Source of the DNA: Chromatiaceae bacterium
GTDB lineage: Bacteria > Pseudomonadota > Gammaproteobacteria > Chromatiales > Chromatiaceae
Length of the DNA stretch: 64,000 nucleotides
Reading direction: 5' to 3'
Assembly (NCBI GenBank): GCA_024235215.1
Contig: JACKMU010000004.1
Coordinates: forward strand, 248,001-312,000
Shown here in pieces: positions 18,589 through 27,474 of the stretch (its first letter is position 1; each line of letters opens with the position of its first letter). The translations under genes and the position numbers were made by a program. The notes beneath the pieces are model-generated. The model was given only the letters and a program-made list of their open reading frames with translations. It was not told the origin of the DNA and made no database searches.

Positions 18589-21500
18589 GTGGGCGAAGCG
18601 GCAAATGAGAACGCAGGTGAGAAAAGGTATTCGAGCAAGATGAGATTCCGAATTTTCAAAGCGATCAACGCAAAGTTCATTCTGCTGATTTCACTGGTGC
18701 TCTCTTTGACAGCGGTTGGGGTGATGTACTTCACTCAGCGGGATGTGAGCCGGGCGATGACCTATGCTGAAAAGGCATCAGCACAGAATATCCTGGAGCT
18801 GGTCGAGTTGAATATTCGCGGCGGTTACAACCGCCTGATCACCGACAAATTCGAAATACTCAGCAGGCTGAAGAGCGAAATGAAGCACCTTGCCCATATC
18901 GGCGCATCGGTAATGAATGAGTACATCAAACTGACCAGGAGCGATGGTCTCTCGGTCAGCTCCGCCCAGCAGTATTCGATCAACTGGCTGAACATGTCCA
19001 GGTTCGACAATGTGAACATCTTCGTGTTCGACAACAGCGGCGCGGTAGTCACCACCGACACCACAAGATTGAGTATGAAATCGATCTCGGGCATCCGCGA
19101 TCTGAAGGGAAGAGTGCTCAAGGATGTAATGAGTTCGGAAAATCTGCAGCAAGAGGGGGACGTGGCGGTTTTTCTTTGGGATGAATCAGACACGCTGAAG
19201 AAAAAGATGGCCTATTTCATTCCCATCCCGGAATGGCACTGGACGCTGGCCGCGACCGTCGATTTCGAAGATATCGAAGCGGAAAGCACCAAGAAGATGG
19301 ACTCTATCATCCAGGTGCTGAAAAACACCTTCAGCAGAATAAAGATCGGGAAGACCGGCTATCCATTCCTGTTTACCGGCGAGGGTGAGCTGCTTATCCC
19401 ACCACCGCATGTCGATCCGGAAACTTACCGTACCGCACGCAATACGGAGAGTGGAAATCTGCTGCTGCAAGATCTCAAGTCCACCTATGAGAGAGGTGAC
19501 GGGGAGTTCAGATACCTGGATCCCTCCAGTGAAACGCACAAGTTGATGGAGGCTCACATCAGCTACTTCAAAGCCTTCGACTGGTATATCGCCACGGTGG
19601 TGCCGGTCAGCGAGATACAGGAGCCCGGTGACGCACTGCTCAGCCGGCAGGTGACCGTCATCGGCATCATCTTTCTGGTCAGTATCGTATTTGCATCATT
19701 CATCGTCTCCAAAATATCCAAACCACTGACCCTGCTGGCGGAGTATGCGAAGAATCTGCCCACCATGGATTTCACCGAGTCCGAGGGAAGCCCGAAAGAG
19801 ATTGTCGAGCTGAAGAGCCGTTACAGCGATGAGGTGGGCAGACTCGCGGAGTCATTTATTTTCATGGAGTCGGAACTCAAGAAAAATATCCGGTTCGCCA
19901 TAGATTCCACGGCCGCAAAGGAGCGTCTGGAGAGGGAGGCGGCGGAGGAGGCCAGCCGGGCGAAGGGTGAGTTTCTAGCCAATATGAGTCATGAGATTCG
20001 CACCCCCATCAACGGTATTCTGGGAATGACCGAGCTGCTCCTCAACACTGGTCTGGACGACCGGCAGAAGCATTTCGCCTCGACCATCATGAGTTCGGGG
20101 GACAGTCTGCTGCTCATCGTCAATGACATTCTCGATTTCTCCAAGATAGAGGCGAGTAAACTCGAACTCGAGAACATCCAGTTCAATCTGGGCGAGCTGC
20201 TCAACTCCACCGGAGAGCAATTTGCCCACAGAGCTTCGGAGCGGGGCATAGACCTGGTGCTGGACGTGCCCGCGGTCTGCTACCAGGTGGATTGCTTCGG
20301 CGATTCGATACGACTGCGTCAGGTGCTGAACAATCTTATCGGCAACGCGATCAAGTTCACCGAGCAGGGCGAAGTGGCATTGATCGTGGAAACTACCGAA
20401 CAGCATCCGGATGAACTCACGCTCAAGTTCTCCATCCAGGATACCGGTATCGGGATGTCAGAGAGTGCGATGGAGAACATCTTCGAATCGTTCGCACAAG
20501 CCGATGGATCCACAACGCGGAAATATGGCGGTACTGGGCTGGGTCTAGCGATTAGCAAACGGTTGATACATCTGATGGGCGGAGAACTGGAAGTCGTCAG
20601 CAAGCTGTCTGAAGGCACCTGCTTTTGGTTCTCGTTGAAATTCACCAGCTGCAGTTCGGCGTCACCACTGACCGATCCGACTGAAGAGCTGCAAGGTGTT
20701 GGCATCGTGGGGGTGTTGGTGGAGAGCAGTCAGCTCGGTCGCACGCTGAGTGGCATGCTTTCCGACTGGCAGGTCGATCACCTGCGCTTCACCAGCGTCG
20801 ATGAACTAGCGGAGTATTTCGCTACATCCGAGCATACGCCCGATCAGCTTATCCTGGATGGCGCCCTGCATCGGCAGGTGCTGGAAGCCGTTGCCGAGAC
20901 TGGCCTGGATCCTGCCGGGATGCGTGTAATCGTGCTTTCAGCGATTTCCGATGTCGCTGCCGATAGCACCGATTCCAGCACGGAACGGCTGCCGAAGCCG
21001 ATAACACGATATCGACTCTCCAACGCCCTGCTTGGCAGGGAGAGTTCATCCGGACACCACGACAGTGCAACCTCGTTCAACGCATTGCAGCCGTCACCCT
21101 TGCACGCTGATATCCTGATTGCGGAAGACAATCCGGTGAACCAGGAGTTGACTCGCGAGATGCTGAAGCTGATGGGGTGCCGGGTCAAGGTGGTCGAAAA
21201 TGGTGCGGAGGCGATCAGCGAGGCGTTCAAGAAGAGATACGATCTCATTCTCATGGATTGTCAGATGCCTGTGATCGATGGTTACCAGGCCACCCGGTTG
21301 ATTCGGGAGAAGGAGCGTACCGCACAAGGGATGCGCAACAAGATCATTGCGTTGACCGCGAACGCTTTCAGCAGCGACCGGGAAAAATGTCTGTCGGTGG
21401 GGATGAACGACTACATCAGCAAGCCCTTCAACGCCAGCAAGCTCTACAGCATCATCACCAAGTGGTATCAGCCACCCGCCACGGCTGCCCAACAGACAGT

Positions 21501-21945
21501 CAGCAGAGCACCCAAACAGGAGCGTAATACCGCACCACCCCTGGTCAGCGCCAAGCCGGCAGCACAGACTCCGCCCGCGGACAAACCGGCGCTGCTGGAT
21601 TTGAATGCCATCAGGGAGATACGTGCCCTGCAGGATGGCGATGCGCCGGATCTGTTTTCCCGTCTGCTGGAAATTTTTGAGGAGAATACGCCGACATTGC
21701 TCGAGCGAATTCAAAAAGCCGTAGTGGAACGCAACTGGGATGAGCTCGCCATCGCTGCGCACACATTGAAATCATCCTCCGGAAACATCGGCGCTAAGGC
21801 GATGTTTGTGATTTGTCAGAAGCTCGAGGCAGCTGGCAGGAGCGGTGGTGCACCCAATGTGAAGGAGCTTCATAACGAGCTGGTGAGGCTCTACCCGAAC
21901 GTGTTCGAACAGCTGAAGATAGAGGCGGAAAGAGTCGTCGCCTGA
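18589..21945 (+). CDS. Hybrid sensor histidine kinase: Cache-HAMP-HisKA-HATPase-REC-REC-Hpt
   Basis: An 1118-residue inner-membrane hybrid kinase. TM1 is at about residues 25-48, a large periplasmic Cache-type sensor at 49-350 (includes GKTGYPFLFTGEGELL), TM2 at about 355-378, then HAMP. HisKA has the phospho-His at 468 (NMSHEIRTPINGILGMTELL). The HATPase boxes are N (NLIGNAIKF), G1 (DTGIGMS) and G2 (GTGLGLAIS). A degenerate receiver-like segment (about 700-830) is followed by a full receiver with Asp890 (LMDCQMP) and a C-terminal Hpt domain with His1058 (AAHTLKSSS). The GTG at 18589 has GGAAGGA just upstream; ATG 18640 is the alternative start. It probably feeds both upstream response regulators. 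Confidence 0.93.
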   Translation: MGEAANENAGEKRYSSKMRFRIFKAINAKFILLISLVLSLTAVGVMYFTQRDVSRAMTYAEKASAQNILELVELNIRGGYNRLITDKFEILSRLKSEMKHLAHIGASVMNEYIKLTRSDGLSVSSAQQYSINWLNMSRFDNVNIFVFDNSGAVVTTDTTRLSMKSISGIRDLKGRVLKDVMSSENLQQEGDVAVFLWDESDTLKKKMAYFIPIPEWHWTLAATVDFEDIEAESTKKMDSIIQVLKNTFSRIKIGKTGYPFLFTGEGELLIPPPHVDPETYRTARNTESGNLLLQDLKSTYERGDGEFRYLDPSSETHKLMEAHISYFKAFDWYIATVVPVSEIQEPGDALLSRQVTVIGIIFLVSIVFASFIVSKISKPLTLLAEYAKNLPTMDFTESEGSPKEIVELKSRYSDEVGRLAESFIFMESELKKNIRFAIDSTAAKERLEREAAEEASRAKGEFLANMSHEIRTPINGILGMTELLLNTGLDDRQKHFASTIMSSGDSLLLIVNDILDFSKIEASKLELENIQFNLGELLNSTGEQFAHRASERGIDLVLDVPAVCYQVDCFGDSIRLRQVLNNLIGNAIKFTEQGEVALIVETTEQHPDELTLKFSIQDTGIGMSESAMENIFESFAQADGSTTRKYGGTGLGLAISKRLIHLMGGELEVVSKLSEGTCFWFSLKFTSCSSASPLTDPTEELQGVGIVGVLVESSQLGRTLSGMLSDWQVDHLRFTSVDELAEYFATSEHTPDQLILDGALHRQVLEAVAETGLDPAGMRVIVLSAISDVAADSTDSSTERLPKPITRYRLSNALLGRESSSGHHDSATSFNALQPSPLHADILIAEDNPVNQELTREMLKLMGCRVKVVENGAEAISEAFKKRYDLILMDCQMPVIDGYQATRLIREKERTAQGMRNKIIALTANAFSSDREKCLSVGMNDYISKPFNASKLYSIITKWYQPPATAAQQTVSRAPKQERNTAPPLVSAKPAAQTPPADKPALLDLNAIREIRALQDGDAPDLFSRLLEIFEENTPTLLERIQKAVVERNWDELAIAAHTLKSSSGNIGAKAMFVICQKLEAAGRSGGAPNVKELHNELVRLYPNVFEQLKIEAERVVA

Positions 21946-22134
21946 CCGGTTGGAATCCATTCGGAGCAGGCCGATTCAGATCCGTCAGAGTTTCACGCGG
22001 TACCGGGAAGCACCGCCGCAATCGATACTGATAAGTGATTGATCTGGTAGCAAGGCGATACTCAGATTTTCGCCTCAGCATGCTGTGAGAAGTTCAGGAC
22101 GGACTTGATCAGCGCCTTCTTAGAGCAGAACGGA

Positions 22135-23232
22135 ATGAATAGCGATAAAAAGATAGATGTTGTCAAAAGCAACTGTTTCGGTAACAGCTTCGTCATCATT
22201 GACGAGCACGAAGACAATGTGCTGGAGGATGACGAGTATCGGCGCTTCGCCGGCGAAGTGCTCAGTACCGAATTTGGCTTGGGTGCGGACAACCTTCTGG
22301 TGATTCAGCGGAACACACCGGAAGTGTGGCAGAGAATCAAGGGGGCATACCGGGACATCGAGCCGGTAGCCGACAGCGAGTATATCTTTCGCATGTTCGA
22401 GCCAGACGGGTCGGAAGCATTGTGCTGTGGTAATGGCCTTATGTGCATTGCCAACTATCTGCACGATGAGTATCGGCAGGCCAGCACCACCATCGCCACG
22501 GAAGTACCGGTGGCCAGACCAAATATCATGAACATCGGCAGCGATGCAGCGAGCGGGTTTTCCTGGGTCAATCTGGGAGAACCCAGAAGGGCTCCCCAGG
22601 GGCTGGTAAAGAGCACGAGCTCCGACAGCTTCATCGGGAATATTCTGCAGGTAGACAATCTCAAGGTATGCTTCAGAGAGCATGACCTGAAGCCCTACAG
22701 TGCGTCAACCGAACTGGAGCTAAGGGGTTATTTCATCTTTACAGGTGAGCCTCATCTCGTGCTCTTCCCGGCTCAGGAAGGAATTTCGGTGCCATTGCTG
22801 GCGGAGTCGGTCTTCGCGAATTCGGAAAGCAACCGAGGCAGCGGTTCGATGTTTCGACAGCGGATACGATTCGGCACCTGGTTGGTCGATCGCATCGGCC
22901 ACTATGTAAACTCCAATTACCGCGACCTCTTTCCGATCGGCATCAATATCAATTTCGTCACTTTTACCGAAACAGCGGGCTGCCTTGAGTACCGCTGCTT
23001 CGAGCGGGGAATCAACCGCGAAACATTAGCTTGCGGAACGGGTGCGATGGCGGTCGCCTATGTGGCCCGGCAGGTGTTCGGCGTCGGAGGAGATTCCACT
23101 CCAGTTCTGCCGCACAGGTGCCGATGGTATAAGAAGGAGGCGGCCATAGAGGTGTTAGCCGAGGAGGATCGATGGTATCTGCGTGGGCAGCCGGAGATCG
23201 CCCTCAGGGGAAGCTGCTACGTCCGTATATAG
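22135..23232 (+). CDS. Diaminopimelate-epimerase-family (DapF-like) paralogue
   Basis: A 365-residue member of the cofactor-independent DapF/PrpF racemase fold. The two catalytic cysteines are present: Cys98 in CCGNGLMC and Cys300 in ETLACGTGA, with the usual KSNCFGNSFVIID start and FERG before the second cysteine. It differs from housekeeping DapF (about 275 residues) in length. About 200 rather than about 145 residues separate the cysteines, CGNGxRC reads CGNGLMC, and one residue is inserted in the ERG..ET loop. A racemase or epimerase of another amino-acid-like substrate is likely; DapF itself is less so. The ATG at 22135 is preferred to a TTG at 22105. It is 18 bp from the sensor-transporter gene. 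Confidence 0.75.
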   Translation: MNSDKKIDVVKSNCFGNSFVIIDEHEDNVLEDDEYRRFAGEVLSTEFGLGADNLLVIQRNTPEVWQRIKGAYRDIEPVADSEYIFRMFEPDGSEALCCGNGLMCIANYLHDEYRQASTTIATEVPVARPNIMNIGSDAASGFSWVNLGEPRRAPQGLVKSTSSDSFIGNILQVDNLKVCFREHDLKPYSASTELELRGYFIFTGEPHLVLFPAQEGISVPLLAESVFANSESNRGSGSMFRQRIRFGTWLVDRIGHYVNSNYRDLFPIGININFVTFTETAGCLEYRCFERGINRETLACGTGAMAVAYVARQVFGVGGDSTPVLPHRCRWYKKEAAIEVLAEEDRWYLRGQPEIALRGSCYVRI

Positions 23233-23250
23233 TTCATTTTACCGGTCGAG

Positions 23251-25752
23251 ATGCTTGTGAATAGTTCCAGCACATTGTCACTTGTTGTCAAGTCATTCCT
23301 GGTGTTTGTCATCATACTGGCATTCAATCTGTTTTTTCTCTTTTCGACCTTCTCGGAGGGTTACGACAACCTGGGCAGTTCCCGCTTCAGCGACCAGCTC
23401 TATCAGTCGGGTCAGCGAATGGATTCACTGTTGAGCGGCACGACGCAGCCGACCCGGCAGGGGATTCTCACCCTGCTCGAAAGCGAGCAGCCACTCTATG
23501 CGAGTGTGTCGCCGCATTCCACTGATGGGTCAGCATACCGCGGAAACGGAGAGGAGCGTCTGGTACCACGACTCTCTCTGCTGCTCAACGATGGCACAAT
23601 CATATCCACTCCTCGGGGGGATCCGTCTCTGGCGATTCCCCCTGCACTGAAGGCGGCGCTGATCGGTGGAAAGCCGGAACAGGTCGCTGCCGACGGTGGA
23701 GTAATCGCGGAAAACGGCTTCCACTATTTCTCCCGGCCGGTATCCGGACGTAACGGAAGCGTTGCCGGTGTGCTCGTGCTTTCGATCGATTCGCAGCTGC
23801 TGAAGCGCTGGAAGCAGCATTACCTGAACAGTCATTATCAGGGTACGGCTTTGCTGGTCGTCTGCGCGCTGGCATTGGTTCTCCTTTTTTCCACCATCCT
23901 GGGGCGTCGCCAGCAAACAGCAGAGAGCACCTCAACCCGGAGTTTGCTGCTGATCATCTCTGCCACTCAGGTACTGCTTCTGCTCCATGCGACGCTCACC
24001 TTTCACCTGAATCAGAACGAGCTGGTACGCGAACGCGCGTTTGCCACCGCTGATGCAACGGGCGGGATGATCAATACGGCTTACCTTGCTGACAGATCGG
24101 CGTCCGACAGCAACAGAGCGATGCTCGACACCTATATAGACAACTTGCCCGCTCACTACCAGGCGGTGACTGTCACCAACGATGCGGGTGAGGTGGTTTT
24201 TCGCCGCGGGGACGAACGGCGCCGGTCCATTCCACTGATTTCCGATATCGAAAGATTTCTTTCAGATGGCACGGATCGATCGCTGGTGACGGCTGCCTAT
24301 GCAGACGACTCCACTCCGGGAGGTGAGCAGGTCGGTCTCCGCATCAGCATACGCCTATCCGATGAGGCGCTCATTGCCGAGACTGGGAAGCTGCTCTCCA
24401 GCGGGCTCACCATGCTGTTGGTCTCCTTTCTCCTGACGATCGAGGTCATGGTGCTTGCGAACGCAGTAGGCCACAGCAAACAGACAGTCGGCTCCACCGG
24501 CAATGATGCACTGGTGAAATTCATGCGTCCGGCGATGTTTCTGTTTCTCTTTGGAATAGATCTGTCGATGGCGTTTCTGCCTCTGCACATGCGTGAGATC
24601 TATACACCGCTGCTGGGACTGCCGATGGATGTCGTGATCGGCCTGCCGATTTCGGTGGAGTTTCTTTTTGTCGGTCTCTTTTTCCTGCTCGCCGGATTCT
24701 GGGTCGATGCACGTGGCTGGCATCAGCCTTTCCTGGTGGGGCTGCTGTTGGCGACGCTGGGGGCTGCCTACTCCTGGTATGCACCGGATGCTGTGCAATT
24801 CATCTTTTCCCGTGCGCTGGTGGGAGCGGGCTACGGGCTCGCCCTGATGGCCTCGCAGGGTTTTGTGGTCATCGTCGGTGGCAGTGAGAAGAAAGCCGCC
24901 GGTTTTGCCAATCTGTTTGCCGGCCTGTATGCGGGCAGTATCTGCGGTGCGGTTGCCGGATCAGTATTGGCGGAGAAGTTCGGTTACCCGCTGGTCTTCT
25001 TTACCAGCGCGGTCGTTATTGTCTCCGTGATTCCCTTTGTATTCGCGATCCTGGGAAGGACGATGAGCATTTCCGGGCAGCGAAAAAGAGGTGCAGAGCC
25101 GGCCGAACGAGCAGGTAAGTTTGGCGATATCATCCGCTTTCTGGTCGATCCCACGGTGTTGTCGCTGATTCTGCTGAGCAGTCTTCCCGCATCGATCGCG
25201 GTCGCAGGATTCATCCATTTCTTTACTCCGGCATATCTGGATCAGCTCGGACTGCGTGAGTCCACGATAGGACAGATTCTGATGATCTACGGTACCTGTC
25301 AGATCTTCATCGGGCCAAGACTCGGCAAGATCATGGACCGTTCACAGAGTAAGAAAGCCTTCGTCACGATTGGCAACCTGTTTGGTTGTGCAGCTTTTCT
25401 GGCTTTCTATTTTGAGCTGGGAGTCATGGGGATCGCATTTTCTGTGTTGCTGCTCGGAGTTTCCAGCAGTTTCGTACTCGCTTCCCAGAGCACCATGCTG
25501 CTCAATCTCAAAGTGAGCGCCAGACTGGGACAGGGCGTGGCCATCGGTATCTTTCGATCTTCGAGCCGTATTGGTCAAGTGCTAGGTCCGATGATATTTG
25601 GCGCGATTCTGTTGACCTCCGATATCAATACGGCGATCACCTATTTCGGCGCAGCCTATCTCATCACGCTGCTGTTGTTTGCAATTTTTGCCAAAGAAGA
25701 GGAAAAGAGTTTTGTACCAGGCGATCCGACACTCGACACCAGTGCTTCCTGA
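23251..25752 (+). CDS. Fusion of two extracytoplasmic sensor segments with an MFS transporter
   Basis: An 833-residue membrane protein with an unusual layout. TM1 (about 9-32) precedes an extracytoplasmic segment (33-195) with Cache-like strands (LSLLLNDGTIISTP, GRNGSVAGVLVLSID). TM2 (198-217) and TM3 (231-250) precede a second extracytoplasmic segment (251-380; VTVTNDAGEVVFRRGDE). TM4 (384-407) leads into a major facilitator domain from about 424 to 825 (FLLAGFWVDARGW as the loop 2-3 motif, RALVGAGYGLALMASQGFVV, then a second six-helix half). The sensor half resembles ligand-binding modules of kinases and chemoreceptors. The substrate is unknown. It lies between the DapF-like gene and an orphan gene it overlaps by 41 bp. 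Confidence 0.82.
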   Translation: MLVNSSSTLSLVVKSFLVFVIILAFNLFFLFSTFSEGYDNLGSSRFSDQLYQSGQRMDSLLSGTTQPTRQGILTLLESEQPLYASVSPHSTDGSAYRGNGEERLVPRLSLLLNDGTIISTPRGDPSLAIPPALKAALIGGKPEQVAADGGVIAENGFHYFSRPVSGRNGSVAGVLVLSIDSQLLKRWKQHYLNSHYQGTALLVVCALALVLLFSTILGRRQQTAESTSTRSLLLIISATQVLLLLHATLTFHLNQNELVRERAFATADATGGMINTAYLADRSASDSNRAMLDTYIDNLPAHYQAVTVTNDAGEVVFRRGDERRRSIPLISDIERFLSDGTDRSLVTAAYADDSTPGGEQVGLRISIRLSDEALIAETGKLLSSGLTMLLVSFLLTIEVMVLANAVGHSKQTVGSTGNDALVKFMRPAMFLFLFGIDLSMAFLPLHMREIYTPLLGLPMDVVIGLPISVEFLFVGLFFLLAGFWVDARGWHQPFLVGLLLATLGAAYSWYAPDAVQFIFSRALVGAGYGLALMASQGFVVIVGGSEKKAAGFANLFAGLYAGSICGAVAGSVLAEKFGYPLVFFTSAVVIVSVIPFVFAILGRTMSISGQRKRGAEPAERAGKFGDIIRFLVDPTVLSLILLSSLPASIAVAGFIHFFTPAYLDQLGLRESTIGQILMIYGTCQIFIGPRLGKIMDRSQSKKAFVTIGNLFGCAAFLAFYFELGVMGIAFSVLLLGVSSSFVLASQSTMLLNLKVSARLGQGVAIGIFRSSSRIGQVLGPMIFGAILLTSDINTAITYFGAAYLITLLLFAIFAKEEEKSFVPGDPTLDTSAS

Positions 25753-27313
25753 GGCACTGGAAAATGGCCTCCGCATTGTTCGTGAGCAGTTCAGTGTACT
25801 CGACAGGGTATTGGGCAAATACGGCGCGTTGAGCGTTGCCGATTATGTCGCGACCCTGTTTGAAACACCCTCGGCGAGTTTACAGAAGCGGTCCGATTTT
25901 ACTGTGCTTGTCGCTGACATGGTCAGCAAAGTGTTGGGACCGGAAATCGCCGCCGCAGCGGCTGAACAACTGGCGACAGACCCGGTTGTACTGACCGCAA
26001 ATCACCACGGGCTGGATACCTTTGCGCAATCGTTGCAAACCAATCTGCTCTTTTCCATGTGTCCGCATCGAGCGGGTAAAATGCTCAGCGTGGTACCGGT
26101 GCTCGCGTGTGGGAATGTACCGCTCAACAACCTGACCTATCCAAGAGGGTTGTTGGTATACGGACTTACCGGAGACGCAGCGCAGAGCGGCATGATGCGC
26201 CTGCCGCTGTTTCCGGACAAATACAAACGCCGCATGGTGAGCAGGGTCTCGCCTTTCGATCAGTCGATGGTGGAGCGGTTGCAGAAACGTCTTGAGACGC
26301 CCCCACTCTCGCATGCCATCTCCCCCCGGGTGGTCGGATACCTGCAGCAAACTCTGGCGACTGACTTCAAGCTGGTCGCCGCCAGCGGCCATCTCTCCTA
26401 TTCCGCGCAGGCAACTCATATCAACGCGCTGCTTTGGCGCAATCTATTCTCCGTACGCGAAGAAGCGCCCGTGCTGCTGTATATCGAGCTGGAGCAGATA
26501 GCTGCCCATCTGCTGTTGCAGGATCTACTCGATCAAGACTCCCTCGCCAGCACCCTCCTGTTCGATGGTGACGTGAGGAGCGTACTGCTGGAGCAACTGA
26601 ACGGTGTTCAAGGCTGCTGGACGCTGATTTCGCGCAGCGCTGCAATGGCCGGGGTGGAGCTGCCCAGTGGCGACAATGGCGGCACGCTGTTTTTCTGGGG
26701 TGTCGACGAAAGTGGCTTGAGGGTGGCATTGGCGCCGGATATCAGTGAGACGGGCGAATGGACATTGCGGGGTACGGGACAGAAAGGGGGGTCATGGTCG
26801 GTGCCCCTCACCGCCGCAGCTATCTCTGATGAACTGAAGGCTGGACGCATCATACCCTCTCTCTTTACCTCGTACATGCTGTTGGCCCTGGCCAGAGGGA
26901 TAACCTGCATCGGTGGCTACTATCAGGCAGCGTACCTTCCGGAAATGCAGCGGGGTGTCGTGGAGGCACTCTGTGCCAGTACCCATCATAACGGAGTGGA
27001 GAAAGCAAAAATCGTCTCCAGAGCCAATACCGATAAGTATCTCTCCGGAATGCAGACAGTGACCGTACGCGCGGGTGATCGACGAACCCCGGCCGGTTTT
27101 GCAGAGATCGCCGCGGCCGGTGGGCTGGCGCGACAACATCTGCGGTCGATGGCCGGAGTAACGGTGCTGGATGCACACATTGCATCACTTGCCGACACGT
27201 TGATCGATGCGAAAAGCAGCTGTGCGGCGTGTGAAGCGCTGATAGCCGATGTGATCAACACCACAGAGCGTGTCGAACTGGCGAACACGGTAACGCTTGC
27301 ACTGGACGATTGA
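25712..27313 (+). CDS. Large protein of unknown function linked to DapF-like/MFS pair
   Basis: I do not recognise this 533-residue protein. It has no signal peptide or membrane helices and should be cytosolic. Sharp, enzyme-like motifs include ANHHGLDTF, CGNVPLNNLTYPRGLLVYG, LPLFPDKYKRRM and a Cys-rich CAACEAL near the C-terminus. It overlaps the transporter gene, so translation is probably coupled and it likely acts in the same pathway. The start is uncertain: TTG 25712 has AGAGGA about 9 bp upstream; GTG 25742 lacks a ribosome site; the frame is open back to TTG 25679. Codon use matches the neighbours. Confidence 0.7.
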   Translation: MYQAIRHSTPVLPEALENGLRIVREQFSVLDRVLGKYGALSVADYVATLFETPSASLQKRSDFTVLVADMVSKVLGPEIAAAAAEQLATDPVVLTANHHGLDTFAQSLQTNLLFSMCPHRAGKMLSVVPVLACGNVPLNNLTYPRGLLVYGLTGDAAQSGMMRLPLFPDKYKRRMVSRVSPFDQSMVERLQKRLETPPLSHAISPRVVGYLQQTLATDFKLVAASGHLSYSAQATHINALLWRNLFSVREEAPVLLYIELEQIAAHLLLQDLLDQDSLASTLLFDGDVRSVLLEQLNGVQGCWTLISRSAAMAGVELPSGDNGGTLFFWGVDESGLRVALAPDISETGEWTLRGTGQKGGSWSVPLTAAAISDELKAGRIIPSLFTSYMLLALARGITCIGGYYQAAYLPEMQRGVVEALCASTHHNGVEKAKIVSRANTDKYLSGMQTVTVRAGDRRTPAGFAEIAAAGGLARQHLRSMAGVTVLDAHIASLADTLIDAKSSCAACEALIADVINTTERVELANTVTLALDD

Positions 27314-27383
27314 GGTTGGGCGACGGCCGGACAGTTCGGGTTGACCTTTTTCTGGTAACAGGCACTTTTTTTACAAAAAACTC

Positions 27384-27411
27384 TAAAGTGTCAAGTGGAT
27401 AGAGCCGATAG
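27384..27411 (+). promoter_or_regulatory. Sigma28 (FliA)-like promoter
   Basis: TAAAGTGT (27384-27391), a 12-base spacer, and GCCGATAG (27404-27411) match the flagellar sigma factor consensus TAAAGTTT-N11-GCCGATAA at 14 of 16 positions, with a spacer one base longer. It lies 63 bp before the first binding-protein gene. This would tie the two downstream genes to the motility regulon. Confidence 0.6.
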
Positions 27412-27474
27412 TTGATTCAGCTGGCACGGATAAGCTCAGCTGAACATCAATATCGACGGATTAACTCACTGGAC

